From: Flexithrix dorotheae DSM 6795
Lineage (GTDB): Bacteria; Bacteroidota; Bacteroidia; Cytophagales; Flammeovirgaceae
Length of the DNA: 64,000 bases
NCBI RefSeq assembly: GCF_000379765.1
Contig: NZ_KB903454.1
Location: 62,001-126,000 of the forward strand
Reading direction: 5' to 3'
Part shown: piece by piece, positions 17,480-26,104 of the stretch
Position numbering within the stretch: the stretch's first letter is position 1
Layout of the letters: each line of letters starts with the position of its first letter
The notes under the pieces: model-generated
Databases searched by the model: none
Seen by the model: the letters and a program-made list of their open reading frames with translations, nothing else
Told to the model about the DNA's origin: nothing
Made by a program: the position numbers and the translations under genes

Positions 17480-18448
17480 TTAGTAGGTCTTATAACCTTC
17501 CTGAAGGTAATTTTTCACATAATCATGTATACCATCTTCCAAAGAAGTAAATGGTTTATTGTATCCTATTGCAGTCAATTTTTCCATATTAGCTTCTGTA
17601 AAGTATTGGTATTTATCCCTAATATCCATAGGCGTATCAATAAAGGAAATATTCTCTTTCTTGCCCATGGCATTAAAAGTACCTTTAGTTAAATCCAAAA
17701 AAGTCCTTGCATGGCCAGTTCCTAAATTAAAAATTCCTGAGTCTTTTCGGTGGTGCATTAAAAAGCTAATCACTTCAACCACATCTTTCACATAGATAAA
17801 ATCTCTGGTTTGTTCTCCATCTTTAAAGTCCGAATTATGAGACCGGAACAGTTTCATTCCATCAGTTTTATTGATTTGATTGAAGGCATGAAAAATTACC
17901 GAAGCCATTCTTCCTTTATGATACTCATTAGGCCCGTAGACATTAAAAAACTTCAAACCTGCCCAGTAGAAAGGTTTTTCCTTTTGCTGAATGGCCCATT
18001 TATCAAAATCATTTTTGGAATCTCCATAAGGGTTAAGTGGTTTTAGCTTTGGTATAACCTCCTCATTATCATCATAACCAAATTCACCTAAACCATAGGT
18101 TGCTCCAGAAGAAGCGTAGATTAGGGGAATCTGATTTTCGCAGCATGCTTGCCATATTTTTTTTGTATAATTCAGATTAAGTTCATTAAAAATTTCAACA
18201 TCGAATTCAGTGGTATCTGTCCTGGCACCAATGTGAAAAATAAATTCGACTTCAGCCTTGTTTTTTTCTAGCCAGGCAAAAAAATCTTTTCTATCTACTT
18301 TTTCCTGGATTTTTTTCCCTTCCAGATTGACTAATTTTTCAGTTTTTGAAAAATCGTCCACTGCCACTATAAAATTAAAATTATCCTGGTTTAATCTGCT
18401 TATTAAACAACTACCTATAAATCCTGCTGCTCCTGTTACTACAAACAT
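17480..18448 (-). CDS. hldD: ADP-L-glycero-D-manno-heptose 6-epimerase
   Basis: 322 aa, extended short-chain dehydrogenase fold. The NADP-binding GAAGFIGS is at residues ~6-13, Ser/Thr of the active site is in YASSGATYG, and the YxxxK dyad is in YGDSKNDFD. KFFNVYGPNEYHKGRMASV is characteristic of ADP-heptose epimerases. The enzyme makes ADP-L,D-heptose, the last step before heptose enters the LPS core. The heptose-7-phosphate kinase lies 36 kb away (53697..54677), so the pathway genes are scattered. The gene follows the BatC-like gene by 60 bases on the same strand and may be read from the same promoter. Confidence 0.92.
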   Translation of the reverse strand: MFVVTGAAGFIGSCLISRLNQDNFNFIVAVDDFSKTEKLVNLEGKKIQEKVDRKDFFAWLEKNKAEVEFIFHIGARTDTTEFDVEIFNELNLNYTKKIWQACCENQIPLIYASSGATYGLGEFGYDDNEEVIPKLKPLNPYGDSKNDFDKWAIQQKEKPFYWAGLKFFNVYGPNEYHKGRMASVIFHAFNQINKTDGMKLFRSHNSDFKDGEQTRDFIYVKDVVEVISFLMHHRKDSGIFNLGTGHARTFLDLTKGTFNAMGKKENISFIDTPMDIRDKYQYFTEANMEKLTAIGYNKPFTSLEDGIHDYVKNYLQEGYKTY

Positions 18449-18508
18449 TAACTTTTTATAATTTTATGATTAACACAAATAATTACGAATATCCAATGGA
18501 ACTCAATT

Positions 18509-19348
18509 TTACCAATCGGGTTTATTGCTTTTTGGAAGTTGATTTTTTGATTTCTTTTTCAACTGCTGATAATATTGTTTTTCCTGTTCTTCCATAGCTC
18601 TTAAAATCATTTCAGCCCTTTCCTTGTCAATTTCAGACATTTGCTGCTCCATTTTTTGTTCCTTAGGATCGGATTGTTTTTCCTCAGTATTTTTACTATC
18701 CTGAGGCTTGTCCATATTTTGCTCATCAGTCTGCTCTTTGTCTTTTTCCTCCTTATCTTTATTTTGCTGATCCTGCTGATTTTCCTGGTCCTTATTTTGT
18801 TCCTGATCCTGTTGATTTTGTTGGTCCTGATTTTGCTGCTGATCTTGCTGTTGTTGATCTTTTTGTTTTTCCTGTTTATTTTTATCCTGCTGTTCTTCAT
18901 TCTTTTTCTGATCCTCCAACAGTTTTTTAACTACTTCATAACCTTTTCTGGCATCCTCATTTGCAGGGTTATTTTTAATGGCTTCTTTAAAATTTTCGAG
19001 GGCATTTTCGTATTTTTTATTTTTTGCCTTGATTAGTCCCAATTGCTGATTGGCAATCGAAGCAATTTTTTTATCATTTGCTTCATCCAGATAACTGTAA
19101 TTCGAAGCAGCATTGGTCATGTCACCCATTCTGTAATAACAATGAGCAATATTCAATCTTATCTTAGGATCATCTACACCAAGAGAGTCTATTAAAAAAT
19201 TATAGGAGGCAATAGCATCGGCATAATTTTCATTTTCATATGCTTCCTGTGCATATGACTTGTAACGATTAATTCTGGCTAGTTCTCCGGGATCAATTCC
19301 GAAAACCTTAGCGCTGGTCAAAAGCAAACAAAATAAAACAATTCTCAT
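18509..19348 (-). CDS. TPR protein with Gln/Lys/Asp-rich tail (BatC/BatE-like)
   Basis: 279 aa. A signal peptide (MRIVLFCLLLTSAKVFG) is followed by three to four TPRs (residues ~25-140: YADAIASYNFLID, YENALENFKEAIKNNPANEDARKGYEVVKKLL). An extremely polar low-complexity tract (~150-230) of QQ, DQ, NQ, EK runs is followed by a helical end. It lies 37 bases after a VWA-domain gene on the same strand, the order seen in Bat aerotolerance operons, where a TPR protein follows BatA/BatB. The tail is probably disordered; its antisense gives a long leucine-rich frame that is not real. The symbol is not certain, so I leave it blank. Confidence 0.8.
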   Translation of the reverse strand: MRIVLFCLLLTSAKVFGIDPGELARINRYKSYAQEAYENENYADAIASYNFLIDSLGVDDPKIRLNIAHCYYRMGDMTNAASNYSYLDEANDKKIASIANQQLGLIKAKNKKYENALENFKEAIKNNPANEDARKGYEVVKKLLEDQKKNEEQQDKNKQEKQKDQQQQDQQQNQDQQNQQDQEQNKDQENQQDQQNKDKEEKDKEQTDEQNMDKPQDSKNTEEKQSDPKEQKMEQQMSEIDKERAEMILRAMEEQEKQYYQQLKKKSKNQLPKSNKPDW

Positions 19349-19385
19349 AGTAATATTTTTTTCTTTTCTTAAATTGGATTAGACC

Positions 19386-20363
19386 TTAGATTTTTACCAC
19401 TTTTACCTTAATTACCATATCCAAAACCATTAGAATAAACGCTGCCAAAAGAAAGTAAAAGTAACGATTTGCCGCTGCATCTATCTCCTTACTACTTCTT
19501 AGCTCTCCCTCCAGTAAATCTATTGAATTAATTAATTGGGAAATCTGGTTGTCCTTATCGTTTATTTCAAAATACTTCCCTCCTGTAAGCTCTGCAAGGT
19601 CCTGAAGAGGTTTTGAATTTAATGTGGTCACTACATCATCCCCTTTATTATCCCTTTTAAACTTATAACCCTGTGGAATTTTACTTCCTTTTTTAGTCCC
19701 TATCCCTACAGTATACAATTTAATTTGTAAATCCTGAATTTCTTTGGCAATCTGGGTGGTTTCATCTCCAAAATCTTCACCATCACTTATTAGAATAATA
19801 ATTTTAGATTGTTGATTGTTCACCGTTTGGTTGTCAACTACCTGATGTTTTTCAAGTGCCATTTTTAAAGCAGGCGAAAAATCTGTACCGGAATTTGATA
19901 TAAGACTTGTATGGAGCGTTTCCACAAAAAGAAGCATAGCACTATTGTCATACGTAAGCGGACATTGCAGGAATGATTCATCCGAAAAAATAATTAATCC
20001 CAGCCGATCAGCATTAAAGGATTTAATGATATTCATTATTTCAAACTTTGCTTTTTCAATTCGGGAAGGTTTTACATCAGTAGCATCCATAGACTGAGAA
20101 AGGTCCATCAATAAATAAATGTCTTTACCCACCGACTTCACCTCCCTCCTGGATTCTCCGAATGTAGGCCCTAATAAAGCGATGAGCATTAAAGCGAAAT
20201 ACAGCGTTCTGATTACAACCTTAAATGCAAGTTGATCAGTACTACTTCTCACTTTTCTACCAATGCTTATGGTTTTGTAGACAAATGTTAAATAAAATCC
20301 AATAAATATAACCAGAAAGGAAAGTTCTAATACCCCAATACTCCTAAAAAAAGTGATGTCCAT
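19386..20363 (-). CDS. VWA-domain membrane protein (BatB-like)
   Basis: 325 aa. Two N-terminal helices (~12-30 and ~53-70) precede a von Willebrand A domain with an intact MIDAS: D87-x-S89-x-S91 (MDLSQSMDATD), Thr in the NSGTDF segment, and Asp in ISDGEDFGD. A C-terminal helix (~303-322) anchors it. BatA/BatB proteins of this type sit in the inner membrane with the VWA domain outside. They form complexes with the TPR protein encoded next (37-base gap). The function in Bacteroidota is linked to envelope or oxygen stress. MoxR, DUF58 and a second VWA gene are not next to it, so the operon is either reduced or split. Confidence 0.88.
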   Translation of the reverse strand: MDITFFRSIGVLELSFLVIFIGFYLTFVYKTISIGRKVRSSTDQLAFKVVIRTLYFALMLIALLGPTFGESRREVKSVGKDIYLLMDLSQSMDATDVKPSRIEKAKFEIMNIIKSFNADRLGLIIFSDESFLQCPLTYDNSAMLLFVETLHTSLISNSGTDFSPALKMALEKHQVVDNQTVNNQQSKIIILISDGEDFGDETTQIAKEIQDLQIKLYTVGIGTKKGSKIPQGYKFKRDNKGDDVVTTLNSKPLQDLAELTGGKYFEINDKDNQISQLINSIDLLEGELRSSKEIDAAANRYFYFLLAAFILMVLDMVIKVKVVKI

Positions 20364-20592
20364 CCAAAAAATAAATATAGTATTCGAACAAATTTATGCA
20401 AAGGAAAGAATATGTACCAGAAATCAATCAACATTGATTAATTATTATGGATTTATACGATTAATTTGGGATTAATGGTAAAAAAGGAATTTAAGCGATG
20501 ATCAGATTCATTAAAAACACTTCCATTTAAAACAAAATTATCCCATTGGTTATAATAACTTAGGCATCCAATAAGCTTTTCTGATTAAATAT

Positions 20593-20781
20593 TTAAATAT
20601 GTTTCAAGGCAGAATTTCTGGCTTTTTTCACCATAGTACCGGTTTCGTGCATCCTTTTTAATAAAGAATCTATACTATTCAGGGTAGTATCCAGATGGGT
20701 TAAAATTTCTTCCGGATTAAATGTAAGCGAAGTTGGCGGTGCAATAATTTCAAGAGTGGCAGGTGTATCAATTTTTTTCAT
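20593..20781 (-). CDS. Small hypothetical protein (62 aa)
   Basis: A small soluble frame with a proline-rich start and an amphipathic helix (residues ~24-60, ILTHLDTTLNSIDSLLKRMHE) ending in basic residues. I do not recognise a family and no neighbour suggests a role. It stands alone between 230- and 280-base AT-rich gaps. Length and balanced composition in an otherwise stop-rich region make coding plausible, but it may be spurious. Confidence 0.4.
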   Translation of the reverse strand: MKKIDTPATLEIIAPPTSLTFNPEEILTHLDTTLNSIDSLLKRMHETGTMVKKARNSALKHI

Positions 20782-21064
20782 AATTAATTAATGGTTAGTT
20801 ATAATGCTTATAAATTAATACCGGAAATGTAGAGATGTAACCTCTTTTTGGGTAAAATTATTATTGTGTTTCAAAAGAAAATATATGTTAATATAATGCA
20901 ACTATAGTCCCAATAATTATGTAATTAGAAAATAAATCAATATTTTCATAAAATACCCAGGGTTAATACACCAAAAACTAAATGAAAATCTCTATTATAA
21001 TGGGAGATTTCACAAATACTGTTGACTGAATAAAAAAGTTTTTTTTTCAACAAATTCTGAAACC

Positions 21065-21352
21065 ATGAAAGTTGCGAACCCAACCAAATTAGATCCTAAA
21101 GTATTGAAAGAAGTGTTTTTTTATTTACCAGACCAATACAAAATTCTGCTTACACTTGCAGATATTAAATTTGTATTAAAAGGAAAAGCACTCTACGAAA
21201 CCCTATCAGAAAAGGAAGAAGGCAATATTACCGCCTTTCTAGACTTACCCCAATTTATAAAAAGAGAGGCAAGCCAAAAAAGGAATGCCATATCAAATGA
21301 AGCCATAAATGCTGTGCTGGAAGCAAATAAAATGTGTGATATTGCTTATTGA
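21065..21352 (+). CDS. Small hypothetical protein (95 aa)
   Basis: A 95-aa mostly helical protein (LDPKVLKEVFFYLPDQYKILLTLADIKFVLKGKALYETL) with no signal peptide or membrane segment. I do not recognise it. A strong terminator 27 bases after its stop and normal codon use make it a real gene. It precedes the acidic protein gene by 166 bases, with its own promoter between them, so the two are not an operon. Confidence 0.65.
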   Translation: MKVANPTKLDPKVLKEVFFYLPDQYKILLTLADIKFVLKGKALYETLSEKEEGNITAFLDLPQFIKREASQKRNAISNEAINAVLEANKMCDIAY

Positions 21353-21378
21353 TACAGAAAGATTCCACTCCTACAAAT

Positions 21379-21418
21379 ACGCTTGGGAAATAAAATGATT
21401 CCCAAGCGTTTATTTTTT
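21379..21418 (+). terminator. Rho-independent terminator
   Basis: A perfect 11-bp stem (ACGCTTGGGAA 21379-21389, TTCCCAAGCGT 21399-21409), then TTATTTTTT. Confidence 0.92.
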
Positions 21419-21444
21419 ATATAAAATATAACTATTTTAATATT

Positions 21445-21473
21445 TTGAATCTAAAAATTGTTTCTTAATTTTG
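21445..21473 (+). promoter_or_regulatory. Candidate promoter of the acidic protein gene
   Basis: TTG (21445-21447), 18 bases, then TAATTTTG (21466-21473), an exact match to TAnnTTTG. It lies 45 bases before the ATG and directly after the terminator of the previous gene. Confidence 0.6.
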
Positions 21474-21518
21474 ATTCAATATCCTTAAAAAATTCAATCT
21501 TTACTATTTTCCATATAC

Positions 21519-23135
21519 ATGAGCGCCCAACCAAAAGCCATCTTCATAAAGGATTACTCCAAAAAACTGTCTACTAAAATTTGTGATGACTTTTTTGCAT
21601 CTAACTCAGTTATTGAAGGCAAACAAATTGTTGATCTACATCCTGTTAGACAAGTAAATTTGTTTGTTGTCAATACCATTTTTTTTGAATGGCAAAAGGA
21701 AACTGCCAAGTTGCGCAGTCCTTTTTTTAATTATAAATCTCCTGAAGTTAAGGAAGCCTATAACAATCTCATCAATTTGCTTTCAAAAAACATTAGTATC
21801 GAAAGGAAATTCTTTGAGCCAATATTGGAAAAGTCAATTCAGGAAACTTTAACCTATTTGATATCTCCCTCTTCACATTTTGAAATCAAGTTTAAAGAAG
21901 CTGATGGAAAAATATATATAGCCAGGCAATTATTACCCACCGGAAAATATTTTTCCATTCATGCAGACCTGATCAAAGCTTTTTTCCAAAAGTTGAAAAA
22001 TGAAGAGCCTAAATTAAAAGCAAAAAAAATCATCAAAATCCTGGATAAGATTATTGAAAAAGAGCCGGATTTACTCGATGAAATTGATGACACTCTTGAA
22101 TCATTTTCCAATTTAATTCCGATTTCCAGGGAGGATTTAATTTATTCAGAAGAAGAATATCAGGAAAAACAAAAGGATGAGTTATTTAACTTCACCGAAA
22201 ATGGAGATGATGATTTTGAATATGAAGATTTTGAGAATGTAGAAGATAATTTTTCTAAGGAAGAGGAAGTAACCATCCATCAGGAGGCTTCAACTCCAAT
22301 GGAGGAAGAGGAAAAACCTCTATTGGAAAAAGAAGAGCAAGATGAAGAAAATTTAATTAAAGCAGAAATTCCATCTGATGATGTGGAAATAAAGGAATCG
22401 GAAGAGCCTGAAAATGTAGTGCCGCCTATTATTCCTGAAAATGAAATCAGTCTGGAGGATATTGAGGAAGAAATAAAAATTGAAGAAGAAACTGAGAAAG
22501 AAGAAGAACCTAAAATAAAACCAGAAAACAATTCTTCCCCAAGCTACGAGTGGAATCAACCGGTAGAAGAAAGCCCAAAGGAAGAGGAGGCTCCAAAGGA
22601 GACATCAGATTTTTCAAGTGAATTTGATGACGATTTATTAGATGAAAGTGAGTTTGAAGAAGCTTCTGAAGAGAAAAAGGTTGATTTTTTTGATAAACCT
22701 GCACAACCTAAAGAGGAAGTAAATACACCTGCTGTAGAGGAAACAGTTTTAGACAAGATCCAACAACAAGAAACAAAAGAAGAAACTCCTAAGGAAAATC
22801 TGCATTCAAAATTTGCCGGGAAACAGGAAAAGGAAAACGAGGAAGAAGAAAAGGAAGAAAATGATGTTTATTCTGCACTCTTAGATAAACTTGACAAGGG
22901 TGATGTGAAGCCCTTAAAGGGCAATATTTCGCTAAATTTAAAATTCAAATTTCAAAATGAATTATTTGGGGGAAGTAATGAGGAATTTAATCATGCCATT
23001 GAACTGATAGATGGTTGTGATAATTACCATGCCGCCATTAGTTTAATAAAAGAAAGATATGTAAATAAATACAATTGGGATTTCGGGGAAGAATCTACAA
23101 TAGAATTTTTAAGCATGGTTGATGGGAAATATTAA
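21519..23135 (+). CDS. Acidic hypothetical protein with Glu-rich central region
   Basis: 538 aa in three parts. Residues ~1-200 are a folded helical domain (LSTKICDDFFASNSVIEGKQ; VVNTIFFEWQKETAKLRSPFF) seen as a conserved unknown in Bacteroidota. Residues ~205-450 are low-complexity, dominated by Glu, Asp, Lys and Pro. The last ~85 residues are again folded (LKFKFQNELFGGSNEEFNHAIELI). No signal peptide or membrane helix is seen, so it is cytoplasmic. The flexible acidic linker suggests a scaffold or adaptor (inference). Its own promoter precedes it and a terminator follows; it is monocistronic. Confidence 0.75.
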   Translation: MSAQPKAIFIKDYSKKLSTKICDDFFASNSVIEGKQIVDLHPVRQVNLFVVNTIFFEWQKETAKLRSPFFNYKSPEVKEAYNNLINLLSKNISIERKFFEPILEKSIQETLTYLISPSSHFEIKFKEADGKIYIARQLLPTGKYFSIHADLIKAFFQKLKNEEPKLKAKKIIKILDKIIEKEPDLLDEIDDTLESFSNLIPISREDLIYSEEEYQEKQKDELFNFTENGDDDFEYEDFENVEDNFSKEEEVTIHQEASTPMEEEEKPLLEKEEQDEENLIKAEIPSDDVEIKESEEPENVVPPIIPENEISLEDIEEEIKIEEETEKEEEPKIKPENNSSPSYEWNQPVEESPKEEEAPKETSDFSSEFDDDLLDESEFEEASEEKKVDFFDKPAQPKEEVNTPAVEETVLDKIQQQETKEETPKENLHSKFAGKQEKENEEEEKEENDVYSALLDKLDKGDVKPLKGNISLNLKFKFQNELFGGSNEEFNHAIELIDGCDNYHAAISLIKERYVNKYNWDFGEESTIEFLSMVDGKY

Positions 23136-23170
23136 TTAATATATTCCGCCACATCCGATCAAAAAAATTT

Positions 23171-23212
23171 AAATCCGAATTTAGGTAGTTTTTACCTGGA
23201 TTCGGATTTTTA
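23171..23212. terminator. Bidirectional terminator between acidic-protein gene and recQ
   Basis: The outer 10-bp stem AAATCCGAAT / ATTCGGATTT (23171-23180, 23200-23209) encloses an inner AGGTA/TACCT stem. T runs flank it on either strand. It overlaps the recQ stop codon. Confidence 0.88.
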
Positions 23213-25117
23213 ATTTACAATCATAAATAAGCCAGATTCATTATATTTTAATTCTTCATTGTCTAAAAGTTCCTGAAGATTCCTTAAAATTATCTCTTTT
23301 GGATATTTCCTCAATTTTTCAAATATCTCTTTTGGGGAGGATTTACCCTCCCGGACCAAAGTCAGTATTTCATTTTTTAATTCTTTGGGGTTGAGACTAA
23401 TACTTTCCTTTTTGAGCTGAATACACCAATCACAAACTCCACAATTCGTCTCATAATTTTCGCCAAAATAATAAAGTAACAACTTTGTTCTGCATTGATC
23501 TTCAGTTTGGATATAATTAATCACTGCCTCTACATTATTGAGATAATGTTCCCTTCTGTTTTTTAGAAAATTTGCATTCAAAGGTAATTTAGAAGCGTTG
23601 AACCGTTCAGTTAAAAAAGTAAGTTGTGGTATTTCTTTTTGTTTTTCGTAGTGAATTACCCCCATATGATCTAACTGCTCCAATTGTTTTTTTACTTCGG
23701 CCAGGCTAATCTTCATTAATTGGGCGATTTTTTTTTCACTGATAATGAGATAATTGGAAAAAGCTTCTCCTCCATAAACCCTTAGAATTAATTTAAGAAT
23801 GGGATCGAGACGGGCATTGGAAACCTGAAATTCATAAATTTTATCATGAGTAAAGAGAATTTTAAGTTTTGAAGGATTTGAAAAGGAATCGTTTAATTGA
23901 ATTAATCCCTGCTCCTCCAGTTTTTTTATGGCACTGAAAGTTTGCAAATAGTTTAATTTATAACTTTTAATAAAATCCTCTAAATCAAAATCATAACTTT
24001 CCATGAAACCACTTCCCACAGCTATTTTCAGATAGTTGGCTAAACTCTGGTAGGTTTGTTTTATCACTTCAACCGAAGGGTTTGAAGCCTCCACCCTAAC
24101 CTTTAATTGTTCAAGGTCATTTTTATCATACAAAACCACTGCATAAGCTATTTTTTCATCTCTTCCCCCCCTGCCCGCTTCCTGGTAATAGGCTTCCAGG
24201 CTATCAGGTAAATCAAGGTGAACAACCCAGCGGACATCCGGTTTATCAATTCCCATCCCAAAAGCATTTGTGGCAACAATTATCCGGGTTTTATTGTTTA
24301 TCCAATTTTCCTGTTTGGCCGATCTGTCTGTGTTAGAAATACCCGCATGGTAATAATCTGCACTTTCAGCATTTCTTTTCAAAAAATCGGATACTTCTTT
24401 TGTCTTTTTTCTGGATCTCACATATACAATTCCGGTACCTTTCACATTTCGAATGATCTCGAGTAACCGTTTTTCTTTGTTTTCTTCATAAAAAACCGAG
24501 TAGGACAGGTTTTTTCTTTCAAAACTTTTTTGAAAAACAAAGTTCTTTCGAAACCCAAGTTTTTCCTGGATATCATCTTTTACTTTTGGAGTAGCTGTGG
24601 CAGTGAGGGCAATGCAGGGTACATTTGGCAGTTTTTCTCTTAATTCACTTAATTCAAGGTAGGGAGGGCGAAAATCATATCCCCATTGGGAAATACAATG
24701 GGCTTCATCCACCGCAATTAATGACACCTTCATTTTGTCCAACCGCGTCAGAAAAATTTCGGTTTTCAATCGTTCAGGGGAAACATACAAAAACTTTATA
24801 TCGCCATATACACAATTATCGAGAGTAAAGTCAATTTCTCTACGGCTCATCCCAGAGAAGATGGCTTTTGCCGGAACATCCCGCTTTCTCAATTGCTCCA
24901 CCTGGTCTTTCATTAAGGCGATAAGTGGGGAAATGACAATAGTTAAACCTTCAAGCGCAAGTCCTGGCACCTGGAAACAAACTGATTTTCCTCCTCCTGT
25001 GGGTAATAATGCTAAACAGTCCTGTTGTTGAACCACAGCCTTAATAATATCCTCTTGTAATGGACGAAAGGTAGAAAACCCCCAGTATTTATATAGTATT
25101 TTATGGATGTCGGCCAT
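23210..25117 (-). CDS. recQ: RecQ-family ATP-dependent DNA helicase
   Basis: 635 aa. Helicase motifs are complete: Walker A TGGGKS (40-45), DEAH 137-140, motif VI region QEAGRGGRD, and TNAFGMGIDKPDVR. The RecQ zinc-binding subdomain is visible (CRTKLLLYYFGE, CGVCDWC), then a winged-helix region. No clear HRDC domain is present, so it is a shorter member. RecQ unwinds DNA 3'-5' and helps replication-fork repair and recombination. Many Bacteroidota carry more than one RecQ; which one this is cannot be told here. It is transcribed alone. Confidence 0.93.
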   Translation of the reverse strand: MADIHKILYKYWGFSTFRPLQEDIIKAVVQQQDCLALLPTGGGKSVCFQVPGLALEGLTIVISPLIALMKDQVEQLRKRDVPAKAIFSGMSRREIDFTLDNCVYGDIKFLYVSPERLKTEIFLTRLDKMKVSLIAVDEAHCISQWGYDFRPPYLELSELREKLPNVPCIALTATATPKVKDDIQEKLGFRKNFVFQKSFERKNLSYSVFYEENKEKRLLEIIRNVKGTGIVYVRSRKKTKEVSDFLKRNAESADYYHAGISNTDRSAKQENWINNKTRIIVATNAFGMGIDKPDVRWVVHLDLPDSLEAYYQEAGRGGRDEKIAYAVVLYDKNDLEQLKVRVEASNPSVEVIKQTYQSLANYLKIAVGSGFMESYDFDLEDFIKSYKLNYLQTFSAIKKLEEQGLIQLNDSFSNPSKLKILFTHDKIYEFQVSNARLDPILKLILRVYGGEAFSNYLIISEKKIAQLMKISLAEVKKQLEQLDHMGVIHYEKQKEIPQLTFLTERFNASKLPLNANFLKNRREHYLNNVEAVINYIQTEDQCRTKLLLYYFGENYETNCGVCDWCIQLKKESISLNPKELKNEILTLVREGKSSPKEIFEKLRKYPKEIILRNLQELLDNEELKYNESGLFMIVN

Positions 25118-25515
25118 AAGAAAAACTTTACAAAAAAGATTTAAAAAGGTGGTGAATAATAAAAATCCTAAAAGTATAAAATTTCAGTTTTTTTAATCCA
25201 ATTTAATTAAACATACTGGTAATTTATCCTTCTCATATATTTATTATCAATTTATCAATAAAGTACCATTTCAATTAAATAATCCTAAACTGAATACCTT
25301 AAGAATCAAGTAATTAAAAATCAAAAACCTATTGTTAATGAATCATAAATATTTAGTTTAGCCGCTACATTTTAGTGGATTTTCCGTTTATTTAAATTAA
25401 CTAAACACAAATACCTTAACCAAGTTTATTAAAACAAAGAAGATTAAGATTAAAAAACATTTTTAAATTTTTTCTTAGATTATTTCAACCGATACCTTAC
25501 CAAAACAACACACAA
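25118..25515. other. AT-rich intergenic region, divergent promoters
   Basis: 398 bases without a gene. It holds the presumed recQ promoter on the left and a long leader for the receiver gene on the right. A short imperfect hairpin CCGCTA..TAGTGG lies at ~25362-25380, just past the candidate -7 box. CATACTGGTAAT at ~25203 shares only the core of the 19-bp operator, so I do not count it. Confidence 0.4.
25332..25361 (+). promoter_or_regulatory. Candidate promoter of the receiver-like gene
   Basis: TTG (25332-25334), 19 bases, TAGTTTAG (25354-25361), one base from TAnnTTTG. Transcription would begin near 25368 and leave a ~150-base leader. Confidence 0.4.
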
Positions 25516-25902
25516 ATGAAAACAATTTATCTAGTGGACAACAACAGGTCCCATCATTCAAACATCAAACAACTCTTCATTGAAGATTATGAAGTAAAAA
25601 GTTTCAATTCTGCCAAATCTGTGATTGAAAGTTTAAAAAGACTCAAAAAACTTAATGAAGAAATGCCAGAAGTAATCATTATTGATTATAAACTTCGTGG
25701 AGGAAATAGCCTGGAATTATTTCACACTCTAAATGCCCGGCTGGAAGATACCAAGTTTATTTTAATGATTCCCCGGGAAGAGGAAAATGCACTTTTAGAT
25801 GTGATTAAAGCAGGCATCATGAATTATATTATGAGAGATGAAAATTACTTAAAAACATTAAAATCCTCGATTGGAAATAAAAGTGTTTATTCCATTATTT
25901 AA
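25516..25902 (+). CDS. Stand-alone degenerate response-regulator receiver protein
   Basis: 128 aa, only a CheY-like domain. It keeps the phospho-acceptor Asp in VIIIDYKLRGG and acidic residues early (VDNN instead of the usual DD), but the conserved Thr/Ser after strand 4 is replaced in ILMIPREEE, and the conserved Lys after strand 5 reads Arg in NYIMRDENY. These losses suggest weak or phosphorylation-independent signalling. There is no output domain and no kinase beside it. It is monocistronic with a terminator after it. It may interact with a kinase elsewhere or serve as a phosphate sink. Confidence 0.8.
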   Translation: MKTIYLVDNNRSHHSNIKQLFIEDYEVKSFNSAKSVIESLKRLKKLNEEMPEVIIIDYKLRGGNSLELFHTLNARLEDTKFILMIPREEENALLDVIKAGIMNYIMRDENYLKTLKSSIGNKSVYSII

Positions 25903-25951
25903 CCAGTAAATCTAAATCACCTAAAAAAACATTTGAACATCTTAAATATTT

Positions 25952-25988
25952 AAGACCAATGCCCAAAAGAGTATTGGTCTTTTTTTTT
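25952..25988 (+). terminator. Rho-independent terminator
   Basis: A 9-bp stem (AAGACCAAT 25952-25960, ATTGGTCTT 25973-25981) followed by a T run of eight or more. Confidence 0.92.
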
Positions 25989-26072
25989 GCGATAAAATGC
26001 TTCAGGCCTTATAAATAAATCCTCAGTGCTTAAGAATGGGGAGATTATGCTTAATTCAAAAAGAATTATTAC

Positions 26073-26080
26073 TATTTTTG
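26073..26080 (+). promoter_or_regulatory. Candidate -7 promoter element of queD
   Basis: TATTTTTG matches TAnnTTTG exactly, 25 bases before the ATG. A TTA at 26051 is at the right distance for a weak -33 element. Confidence 0.45.
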
Positions 26081-26092
26081 CGCATCTAAAAT

Positions 26093-26100
26093 AAGGAGGT
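26093..26100 (+). promoter_or_regulatory. Strong Shine-Dalgarno sequence before queD
   Basis: AAGGAGGT complements the 16S rRNA 3' end in full, four bases before the ATG. Most genes in this window have no such site, so this one is unusual. Confidence 0.75.
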
Positions 26101-26104
26101 AATA

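Noticed and set aside
18641-19036. 131-codon leucine/phenylalanine-rich frame
   Set aside because: It is antisense to the Gln/Asp/Lys-rich tract of the TPR protein; composition is a mirror of that tract.
22280-22756. Several Ser/Phe-rich antisense frames
   Set aside because: They are shadows of the acidic protein's Glu-rich region.
25203-25215. CATACTGGTAATT resembling the 19-bp dyad
   Set aside because: Only the core TACTGGTA matches; the arms do not pair fully.
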